A stretch of DNA of 64,000 nucleotides, taken from the NCBI GenBank assembly GCA_963978895.1, contig OZ022239.1, positions 10,298,774-10,362,773 of the forward strand, written 5' to 3'. Origin of the DNA: Erpobdella octoculata (Eukaryota > Annelida > Clitellata > Hirudinida > Erpobdellidae). The notes below the pieces were generated by a model. It ran no database searches, was not told the origin of the DNA, and saw only the letters and a program-made list of their open reading frames with translations. The position numbers were made by a program, and so were the translations under genes. Shown one piece after another: positions 49,041 through 58,600 of the stretch (positions are counted from its first letter, which is position 1; each line of letters opens with the position of its first letter).

Positions 49041-52000
49041 ATCTACTTTATGGTAATCACTGACGTGCACACGGATATAATCAGGTCAGGATCTTGTTGT
49101 TTCGGATCAAAACTTTCCACTTGGAAGACCTTTTGAAGACATTTCGACATGACGTTGAGAGCGCACGCGTCACCAGGTAGCAGCCGCAGTGGCTTCATCG
49201 AATCAGAAGTTTCTGTCTCAACTGCTGAAGCTGCGCTCGAAGTACTCGATGAAGCTCGCTCATCGGCTGTAAAAAAATAATTAGCTGGTTGTTAATTATT
49301 ATGTTAACAAGTGAAACTTAATTAATTTTTAAACTAAACAAACTTAAATTCCAGCCAACGTGATCAAGAATTGTATAATTTCGTCGATTCATTAAAACAA
49401 CTTAATTATATCGGATTTTAATTTAAAAGAATTATTTTAATAAAAACTAACAAACTGCAGATCCATCCGGCATTCCATTTCTCCAAGTGGAAGTTCTGGT
49501 CATTGTCGTAGGCCGGCTAGAAGACCTGTTAACCTCGAGGTCATTTGTAAATGATGGCGAAACCACAAAGTTCATCGTCCAGTTATCACCAGATGAAGTC
49601 ATCTGAAGTTTGATGGTAGAAGCCTTGACTGATTCTAACACTGTGCTACGATTAGTTTTTAACCCAGAAGTGCCTGACTGGTTGAGATTTTCGGTTTGAT
49701 TTGAAATAAAATCATCTTTTCCAGAAGAATCATTTCTCGAAACAACAGCTATTGTTGATGTAGTCTGAGGTGCTGAAATACTGGTAGCTGGCTTGCTGAA
49801 AGTAGCAGCTGTTGTGTTGCCAATGCTGCTTATCAAACCGAAGATTGAGTCTGATTGAGTCAGTTTACTTGATTTTGGTATTGCTGGATCTGTGACTCGA
49901 TGGGAATCTTGGCTTGATATTGTCCAATTGCTGCCAAACGGTGACACTGTTGTAGAGTTTGGCGGCAACGAAGCTTGATCTGTGCCCACCCACAAAGCTG
50001 TCGAAAAGAACGAAAAGATCAAGGATACGAATGATCCAGAATGTGTTGAAGATGCAGATGATGACGTCGGGCATTTGTCTTCATTGAAAGATCTGTTTGA
50101 AGATTGAACCACTTTTGCGGCGCATTCTCTTTTGCAGCTTCCGTAAAATCTTTTAAAGTCTCGAAAACTATTAAACAATGACAATGTCGAAGAGAAAAAA
50201 TGCATAGCTATGGAGACCGCGGGTGGTGGTCCGAAGGAAAATGCTGAAGATTTAGCCCTAGGCTTGTATCCTATAATCGTTTTCGCCTTATTTGAATCAA
50301 AGTCTCGGTAGTTAAGCGAAGTCGCTAAATCATAAATGAACAAAGAGGCAACCAACGAACTAACCAATGGCGAACGCAGAGATGATGCCGACGAAAAAAC
50401 TGTTTGGCGACTTATAGTTGTCGGGCTCGTCTCAAAACTAATTCTTGTTGATGACAATATTTCCTGCGTCACCGACGTGTTGGCTGTCGCAGCTGCTTCA
50501 TCGGCTGTACGGAGTTTAGTGTCGTTGGCAGTCCTCGTAGTATTCGGATGTTTGCTAAATGTCGTGAATGTTGACAGAGGCAAAAATGTAACTGATTGAT
50601 TGTCGACAGTTGTGATTGGAATCGTCGTACAATTTGTAAATTCATTCTCGGCTGAATGAGCTGCAAAACGTTTTTCTCTTGTGTGTTTTTGAGAGATGTT
50701 TGCAGCAGTAGAAGGATCGTTGTTCATTTCGTCGTGCAACTGAGATATATTAACAGAGGCTGCCAATCCGTTTGTTGAAACCATCAAATATTTTGTCACT
50801 CGGTCGTTAAGGAAATTATCCAAAGTTGAAAATATGCGCCATCTACTTGATACAGTGAATGAGAGCTCATCAGTTGTTGGAGAGGTTGATGTTTTAACGG
50901 ATCTCATACTTGATTTAAATTTCGCATTATTTGTTTCAGCCAGGGTGGTTGTAGAAGGATCTGTAGCAGTAGTTGTAGCTCCAATAATTCTTGTCGTAGA
51001 GCTGTTTGAAGTGTTGGCAGTAGACTTGGTTGTTCTGGTAGCTAGATCATTTGTAATGGCAGCTGCAGCCTTAACAGTCTTTGAGTAATTATTTTGAGTG
51101 GTAGTTGCAAAAGTGATAGTCACAGTTTTAGTTGGCAGATTAACTGTAGTTGTAGTCACAGCTGGTAGATTAGTTTTAATGATAGTCAGAGCTGGTCGAT
51201 CAGTTTTATTAAGAGTCACTGCTGGTAGATCAATTTTAGTTGGCAGATTAACTGTAGTTGTAGTCACAGCTGGTTGATTAGTTTTAATGATAGTCAGAGC
51301 TGGTCGATCAGTTTTATTAATAGTCATTGCTGGTAGATCATTTTTAGTAATAGTCACTGCTGATAGATTAGTTTTTGTAGTAGTCTTAGCCGGTAAATCA
51401 GATGTAGTTGTAGTCACAGCTGGTAGATTAGTTTTAGTGGTGGTCACAGTTTGTGTTTTTGAACCAATCAAAGTCGTAGTTTCATTTTTTTCAGTTCTCG
51501 TTTTCTGATCTGCAGTTCTTAGTGTAAGTGATGGAGTAGCAGAAATATTGATAGCATTAGCTGTCCGGTCATTCAGAAAAGTAGGTGAAACTTTAGCGGT
51601 TTTAATTGTGGAACTGATTGGTGTGGTGAACGCAGCCTTTGCAGTTTTATAAGTAAAGAAACTCACAAAAGAGTTCGCAGGTTTGGTAGTTTTGAAGGTG
51701 GATTTGTATTCAATGGGAGTCGTTTCTTGAACAGTCGGGGTAGTGAAATTTGTTGGAACAGTAGCAGATGAAGTAACGAGATCGTTTATTGTTATATTTG
51801 CTGGTTTGACAGTTTCGACTTGGAGCGGGTTTACTGTAGTAATTTCAATATTGCCATTTCTAGTTGGTGGAAAATTTGGTTTGGTAGTTGCAGCTTTATC
51901 AAAATTAGTAGTGTGAATATTAAAAGTAGTAGTGTGAATATTAAAAGTAGTAGAATCCGATTTGAAAAGAGTAGTGGTGGAATTATTCAAAATGGTAGAT

Positions 52001-54227
52001 TCAACTTTTACAGCTGGAGTGGTGAGATAACTTGGCAATAAAGTAGTTGTTTTGCTAACTTGAGTTTTTAGGTCTTTTAAGGTGGTTGTTTTGGCAGAAG
52101 TCAGATAATTGGTAGTCTTGTTTGCAATGACACCCAGACTCTTTGTTGGAGCAGCCCTGTTGTCAATTGTTATGGATTAAAAAAGTTAATCGATTTAGCT
52201 TAATGAAATTTATAGAATAATCCACAATAACAGGCATTATTTAATAAATATTTGAAAAACTATAGTTCAATATAATGTCGAGCTATGGTGCCACAGGGTC
52301 CATTGGCAGTTAATCTCAGTTATTAAGTGAAATGTTTGGATGCTGGCGGTCCTAATCTTGCACCACTTTACTATCAGATAGGACTGCTCTTAAAAAACCC
52401 TATACTGTTTCCATTTCCATCAAACAGGTACACAAGAACAAAGTGAATTAAACATTGTCTCTTATTTGAGCTCGTTCAAATGATCAAAACCCTAAATCAA
52501 GAATAATTCATTGCATTTAAAATTTAAATCTTTTCTGTACTTCAACGTTAAACGACAAGTGAGACTGACAACAATTCGCGAAAACAATGTGCCACCTTGC
52601 ATATAAATACCTAAATATATATTTTTACAAACTTGTATTTAGGTTACAATCTCTGTTTGTGTGTGTGTGTATGTATGTGTGTGTGTGTGTGTGGCTTTCT
52701 CAGTACGCCAATCTTGCAAGTGAAATTTAACCTGCTTTTTGACTAGCTAGGAAGCTGAAACTTTCAGCATAGTTTTATATTGGATGACAATACGTGATTC
52801 AATTTTAAAAAAATTTTTATTTGAACATCTTTCATATTTCTAACTCGAGTGTATTTAAAATTAAAGTTTGTGTTAAAAAACCCATTTTTTCCTTTACTTG
52901 TTTACTTTATTGCAATATAGATTTGTTTATTATATATTTTTATCGCGAAACCAAGAACAACGTAGCTCCGAGTTTGTCTAAGCCGGAGTCAAACTCAATA
53001 TTTAGTAATATTTACCCGTTTCTGGGATCTAAGAACTCTGAACTTACGCAGCAGTGATTTCGTCTCCTGGTGGAAATTTCATAGACTTTCACAAATAATT
53101 TTTCGTGACGCTACTATTTCGACATTAGCGTTAACTTTACAACTAAGAAAAATCATTAAACTTACCAAACTATGGTCCATTGGGTAGTTTCAGGAACAAT
53201 GGCAGCCCCACTTGTTGTCCTCGGTAGTTTAGTGACCACCTCAGGGCTGAAAGGAAATGTTGTTTTGCTGGGGTAGATGTCACTGTTAACCACCTCATCG
53301 TCTGATTGGTTCTCAAAGCTTTGAAATGATGTTTCAGCACCAGCCATTGCTGAATCCGCCAAATTCGCAGTTAAGACAAAAATTTTCTTGTTAACGAATG
53401 CTGCAAACATGTTTATATACTTATTTTCACACATTAATTTTAAACTAAATAAGTAAGCGCTTCAAGGGAGCTGGAATTATTTTAACTTTAAAAACAAAAC
53501 AAATAAATGCAAAACAAATACTCAAAGCTGCTTCTAAGGTAGACATTTTCATAGTAGAAGTCTCCCTGATTTGTGGCAGCGCAGTAATGTTTCTCCTTGG
53601 CCAAGTTAGAAGATCAGAAGCAAGTGAAAACTCAGCTGTCGACGCCTCCGGAGATTCCAAATTGAAACCTGGTCTTGACCAAGCATCCAGAGTGGAATTG
53701 AGTTTCTGATAGGCAACAAATTTGTCAATGGCCGGGAATGATTCAAGCGAGTCGGACGCTGACTTGAGTGCTGCAGTCACTTGATCGCCATCTTGGATTG
53801 GAATTGAAACGATATTACAAGAAGGCGCGTGCCGAAGATAAACATGCCCGTTTTAATTTGTAATTTTTATTAGTTTCTTTATCTTATTTTCAAATTTAAC
53901 AGCGATGAAATACTTTGGCCATTCTAACTTAGACTGCCTTGAATTACATACTCTTGGTTATTCTAATGAATAATCTATCGAAACATACTAGAAAACACAT
54001 TTTCATTTCAGGCAATAACAAATTATCAGTTTACCAATTAAAAACTAAAGTGTCTTCTATAAATACATAACTATATATTTGTCTTATAGCCTTTTATCAG
54101 AACCGCTACAATGGCGGTATTTTTCAGGTTTTTAGCTATCAAACGAAGTCAATAAATTCAACTAAATACAATATTTCTAACCTATTAATGGCAGCCACAG
54201 TAGCACGAGTAATACTGGAGCCAGCAT
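46501..54227 (-). CDS. Secreted Thr-rich mucin-like protein with two C-terminal cysteine domains (9 exons)
   Basis: Exons (5' to 3'): 54182-54227, 53522-53791, 53166-53400, 49452-52156, 49065-49266, 48032-48159, 47592-47715, 46769-46899, 46501-46565; all phases agree, 1,301 residues. Signal peptide MLAPVLLVLLWLPLI. Residues 184-1085 are one 2.7-kb exon, rich in Thr/Ser with many N-x-S/T sites. It has a 10-residue repeat (TKTNLPAVTT, residues about 425-526), a dibasic REKR site (677-680) and three cysteines further on. The C-terminus is two related domains: Cys 1120, 1128, 1152, 1161, 1170, 1191 and Cys 1203, 1217, 1236, 1245, 1257, 1284, 1295. Both end E-F-C-R and both are split by a phase-2 intron one residue after the third cysteine. 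There is no membrane span after the signal, so it is probably secreted and heavily glycosylated (inference). I recognise no family; nematode DUF19-type domains are only a loose analogy. Some minor exon borders may shift. Confidence 0.75.
47716..48031. repeat. (TAA)n-containing intron 6 of the mucin-like gene
   Basis: Holds TAA/TTA runs at 47862-47895; otherwise unremarkable. Confidence 0.6.
48194..48409. repeat. Compound (CTCCA)n - (TTTTA)n pentanucleotide array
   Basis: Six copies of CTCCA pass at 48225 into about 37 copies of TTTTA with the 5-bp period kept; the two units differ only by C-to-T changes. It lies in intron 5 of the mucin-like gene, close to exon 6. Confidence 0.95.
48670..49042. 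repeat. (ATC/ACC/ATAATC)n array in intron 5 of the mucin-like gene
   Basis: Trinucleotide and ATAATC hexanucleotide blocks. The array ends only about 20 bp from the donor of exon 5. Confidence 0.95.
51129..51435 (-). repeat. Coding 30-bp tandem repeats in the mucin exon
   Basis: About ten copies of a roughly 30-bp unit encoding variants of T-K-T-N-L-P-A-V-T-T. A larger block (…NLPTK…DLPAVT…KTDRPALTIIKTN) is itself duplicated, indicating unequal exchange within the coding exon. Confidence 0.85.
52640..52910 (+). repeat. Dispersed repeat family, copy E, in intron 3 of the mucin-like gene
   Basis: Near-match to 30215-30450: GTGTGGCTTTCTC...TACGC, TTTTTGACTAGCTAGGAAGC, TATTGGATGACAATAC. Preceded by a (GT)n run. 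Confidence 0.8.
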
Positions 54228-55535
54228 GGCTGATGTTATAAGAAACTAGGAGTCTCTTAGAAAAATTTCTTACAAAGTTCCAGCAAGCAATTAACTAACA
54301 ATACCAGCGAGATAAGATCCTAAATGTGAAAAGTCTCGCTAGCCAGTTAGCTCTCGCAAGCTCTATGCATAGCAGCCACCTAGCAAGGAATGGTCCTTTT
54401 TAGCTGCGCCTCAAGTTCAAGGCCGTCTCAGCTAATTTAGTACATGCGTAGTCACACATGTCTGAGTAACAGGGGGAAGCGGTTATGTGTATGCTACTTC
54501 TTCTGTCGCAAAAAAAGAAACTTGTTATCGGTTTTTTTATATTTTATATTTAAAAAAATTACTTTTTGTAATAATAGTTCTTACTTTATTATTTCAAGAT
54601 GTTATAATGGACGTAAATTAAAGCTCCAAGAATGGCTTTTATTATTTCTAACTTTGAAATGTGCAAATTCTCTTTTTTGAGATGGAGTCCTTCAAACACA
54701 CACATTTTTAATAATCAAACCCACATTTGGAAACATGGGCAAATACGTTTTGTAAAAATTGTTTAGTTATACAAAATCAATTAACTCCGTGGCTTGAAAA
54801 CTAACTTATAGTCAATTTACATCTGTTTAGAATTGATTTTATTACTAACATCTACAACTACATCGACACTGAGCAAGCAAACTCAGCAAAGTAAAAGCTT
54901 TTGAGTTGATCATAAATAATGTTGTACCAACTTTATCATTTTATCACATTTGAGCAGCTTTTAGTTCCATGTGCAGCTCAGCGCTTACAGTATGATGAAT
55001 TTGCCGAATAATGGAGTTAAAACTGAAATTAAGTCTGTCTTTGCCAAATGAGTTAAAATTCCTAGAAGAATGTGTGATGGTTGTTTAACCACTTGCTGCA
55101 GTCATTGACAATTGACATTTTTCAAACCGGTCCTATAAAAACGTGTACTAATTTTTCTAACACGTGCTCTGTTGGCGCCTGCCATCATCGAACGCCTTGA
55201 AGAATTGCGGACTGATTTTAAGGTTCTACTGGAAAGATGTGATCTAGCAAACGACTATATTTTGTCATCCGTGAATTACTCATTCTTTGAGATGCTGTAA
55301 ATTTCTCAAGCACAACCTCCACGTGTTTCTATAATAATCAGCGCAGCGGCTTATGGGATTGGGGTGTTATATTTCGGAATGTAGGACTTTCTAGGTGGAG
55401 CACAGAATGTGTGAAAAGTAGACTTGTAATAATGGTTGAATATTCTGAATGAGTAAATGTCCTTTTTCGAATTGGGTGTTTTTTGTTTGTTTGCCTCTGT
55501 GGCACTTGCTATAGTGGAACAAAGAATATGTAATA
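54228..55535. other. Intergenic stretch upstream of the mucin-like gene
   Basis: The promoter of the minus-strand gene should be near 54230-54450; no clear core element seen. A 50-codon plus frame at about 55137-55290 (ERLEELRTDFKVLLERC) looks coil-like but is unassigned. Confidence 0.4.
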
Positions 55536-56708
55536 CTAGTAGTGCCCGTAGCGGCTTCGCTCGCATGAAATTAGAGAATTTGAACCGTGCATACATAGTA
55601 GAGTACCCACTGCACGGATCAATTTTTTAGGTCTCGGCTATGCCCGTCGACAACTTGGCCCAGCCCGATTCAAAAACCGAAATTCCTGGCCCGGCGCGGC
55701 CCGTCTAATATGGGCCCGGCCCGTTTTTACAGGCCTAGAAGTTCTATATACTTGATGTAAAAATTTCGGCCCGTCTCACCTTGACTTCAGGTTTAGCCCG
55801 GCCCGTCTGAACACCCTAAAATCACTCAAATGTCTATATACTTGTTTAAAAATATCGGCCCGTTCCACCTTGATTTAAGGTTTGGGCAGGGCCGTATGAA
55901 AACCCTAAAATAACGGCTTGGCCCGTCCGTCCGGTGATAAACTGAACTCATCTACTTTTAACCGGCCCAAAACCTCAAAATACTAATTTTCACATCTGTA
56001 GCATTTACAGTTTTTGAGTAGCAGTTATTTTAAAATCAAATAACCCCTTTTCCACTTCACATTTGAGGTCCTGGAAACCAAATTTTCAAAAAATGGTAAA
56101 ACACGTATATCTTTATTTTTAGAATAGAAACTAAATACTAATTTTTACATCTGTGGTATTTACAGTTTTTGAGTAGCAGTTACTTTAAAAAACAATTAAC
56201 CCTATTTTCCACCCCACATTTGAAGTCCTGGAAACCAAATTTTCAAAAAATGCTAAGACACGTATTTCATTATTTATGAAGTATAAACTAAATACTAATT
56301 TTTACTTCTGTAGCATTCACAGTTTTTAAGTAGCAGCTACTTTAAAAACCAAATAACCCAATTTTCCAACCCACATTTGAGGTTCGGTAAACCGAATTTT
56401 CAAAAAATGGTGAAACACGTATCTTTTTATTTTTCAAAAAGAATCCATCCACCAAATTTCAAGTTCTCCTCATTTTTGGTTTTCGAGATAAACATTGTTT
56501 TTGAAAAAGTTTGTTTTCCAGTTTCTTCCCCTCAGGAGCAAAATTTTCCCAAATCCTTTCTTAGTGGATGCTTACGCAATAAATGTAATATAAATTCCAA
56601 ATTCCACGTTCCTAGGATGAGGCGTTTGAGCTCGGCGTTGATTATCAGTCAGTATGTCAGTGATTAAGTGAGTCAGTCAGTCAAGACATGTTCTTTTATA
56701 TATATAGA
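55536..56708 (-). mobile_element. Non-autonomous Helitron with internal tandem repeats, copy 1
   Basis: On the minus strand: 5' TCTATATATATAAAAGAACA, tandem repeats of 157 bp (TTTGAGGTCCTGGAAACC... and TACTAATTTTTAC...AGTAG), a GGCCCG-rich part, then GCCGCTACGGGCACTACTAG|T. The TC start, CTAG|T end, short 3' hairpin and absence of target duplication fit Helitrons. Confidence 0.8.
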
Positions 56709-57805
56709 TATATATATTACCACTTACAGTTTTTGAGTAGCAGTAATTTTTAAAATCAAATAACTCTATTTTCAACCTTACATTTGAGGTCCTGAAAACC
56801 AAATTTTCAAAAAATGCTAAAACATGTATTTCATTATTTTTGGAGTAGAAACTAAATACTAATTTTTACTTCTGTAGCATTAACAGTTTTTAAGTAGCAG
56901 CTACTTTAAAAACCAAATAACCCAAAAAATGATGAAACACGTATATCTTTTTTTTGAGTTGATACTAAGTATTAATTTTTACATCTGTGGCAATTACAGT
57001 TGTTGAGTAGCAGTTACTTTAAAAACCAAATAACCCTATTTTCCACCCCACATTTGAAGTCCTGGAAACCAAATTTTCAAAAAATTGTGAAGCCCGTATA
57101 TCATTATTTTTAGAGTAGAAACTAAATACTAATTTTTACTTTTGTAGCATTAACAGTTTTTGAGTAGAAGCTACTTTAAAAAGCAAATAATCCAATTTTC
57201 CAACCCACATTTGAGGTCCGGGAAACCAAATTTGTACAAAATGGTGAAACACGTATATCTTTATTTTTAGAAAAGAAACTTAATAATAATTTTTACATCT
57301 GTGGTATTTACAGTTTTTGAGTAGCAGTTACTATAAAAGACAATTAGCCCTATTTTCCACCCCACATTTGAAGTCCTGGAAACCAAATTTTCAAAAAATG
57401 CTAAAACACGTATTTTATTATTTTTGAAGTAGAAACTAAATACTAATTTTTACTCCTGTAGCATTAACAGTTTTTGAGTAGAAGCTACTTTAAAAACCAA
57501 ATTACCCAATTTTCCAACCCACATTTGAGGTCCGGGAAACCGAATTTTCAAAAAATGGTGAAACACGTATCTTTTTATTTTTTAAAAAGAATCTCATTTT
57601 TGGTTTTCGAGATATACATTGTTTTAGAAAAAAGTTTGTTTTCCAGTTTTTTCCCCTCAGGAGCAAAATTTTTAAAAGTCCTTTCTTAGCGGATGTTTAC
57701 GCTATAAAAGTAATATAAGTTCCAAATTTCACGTTCCTAGGATGAGGCGTTTGAGCTCGGCGTTGATTATCAGTCAGTCAGGACATGTTCTTTTATATAT
57801 ATAGA
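56709..57805 (-). mobile_element. Non-autonomous Helitron, truncated tandem copy
   Basis: Lies head-to-tail directly beyond the 5' end of copy 1, linked by TATATATA. It has the same 5' terminus (TCTATATATATAAAAGAACA ending at 57805) and about seven 157-bp units but lacks the GGCCCG-rich part and the CTAG end. Confidence 0.75.
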
Positions 57806-58052
57806 TGTATATATTGATATATTTTACAACTGCGGTTTCTTTGCACTTCTTTTGTTTTCGTTTTGCCTTAAAAATGGAGTAGAGATACTGCGAAACACGT
57901 TGGCCTTAGTTTTAAATAAAGTTTTATTTGGAGTTAGAGTTATTAGAAGTAGTTTCCGTAAACTTGAACGAAGTTTCAATAAGGTTATTGCAGCTAAATA
58001 TGCGGTGTTTTTTAATAGAGAATGTTTATAAATGAATTGTTATCCATATATA

Positions 58053-58240
58053 CAGGGTGGGTCAAAAAAGTGAGACGGTTTAATACAATCAAATATAATA
58101 ATCTCAAATTTATACAAAACAGTCCCAAATAAACAAAATATAATGTGATCTTAAATGTTGTTTTGAACATTAAATGGGAATTAAAAAACAAAGAATGCAA
58201 TAATCAAAGAACATATTATAGGACCGCCTCCTTTTTTTGG

Positions 58241-58249
<9 letters not shown>
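58053..58249. mobile_element. Tc1/mariner-type MITE
   Basis: The 197-bp element starts CAGGGTGGGTCAAAAAAGTG and ends as the imperfect inverted copy CCTTTTTTTGGCCTACCCTA, flanked by TA on both sides. No coding sequence, so it would depend on a transposase elsewhere. Confidence 0.8.
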
Positions 58250-58315
<66 letters not shown>

Positions 58316-58344
58316 GGTGTGTGTATATATATATATATATATGG
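58250..58344. repeat. (TA)n(TG)n compound microsatellite
   Basis: TA run, TG run with TGGG units, TA run; it separates the MITE from the Penelope-like fragment. Confidence 0.9.
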
Positions 58345-58366
58345 GTCGGGTATATGTATGTATATA

Positions 58367-58400
58367 AAGATATGGCAGATGCCGAAACCGGCGGTCAACC
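58367..58400 (+). ncRNA. Decayed hammerhead ribozyme
   Basis: The GGC-AGAT-GCC stem, GAAA, and ACC...GGTC|A parts of a type I hammerhead remain. The upstream core CTGATGA is reduced to AAGAT-A: C3 and U4 are changed and the catalytic G8 is missing. No matching stem I strand is present upstream. Expected to be inactive. Confidence 0.5.
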
Positions 58401-58565
58401 CCAATAATAAATTATGTTCCAGAAAAGGTGTTGAGTATATTAGGTTTGAAATGGAGACGTTTGGAAGAGTTGGCTCAAAAGTTAATTAATAGAAAATGGG
58501 CCGTAATATTTAATCGAACTTGCTTAAATGAAAAACTTGTCCCAAAGTATTGCCTTAATATAAAG

Positions 58566-58566
<1 letters not shown>
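58367..58566 (+). pseudogene. Penelope-like element N-terminal fragment 1
   Basis: The frame from about 58392 reads VPEKVLSILGLKW and LINRKWAVIFNRTCLNEKLV, clearly homologous to the N-terminal part of the Penelope-like protein at 60926-61870 ([18 protein letters not shown]). It is cut off by (TA)n at 58566, losing the reverse transcriptase. A decayed hammerhead-type segment lies at its head. Confidence 0.75.

Positions 58567-58600
<34 letters not shown>

Noticed and set aside
49447..52038. 863-codon frame as an independent intronless gene
   Set aside because: It lacks a signal peptide; reading continues upstream to an acceptor at 52156, and phases join it to further exons on both sides.
57840..58010. 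GAGATACTGCGAAACACGTTGG segment as a third hammerhead
   Set aside because: GAAAC is present, but no CTGATGA core or matching stems could be laid out.
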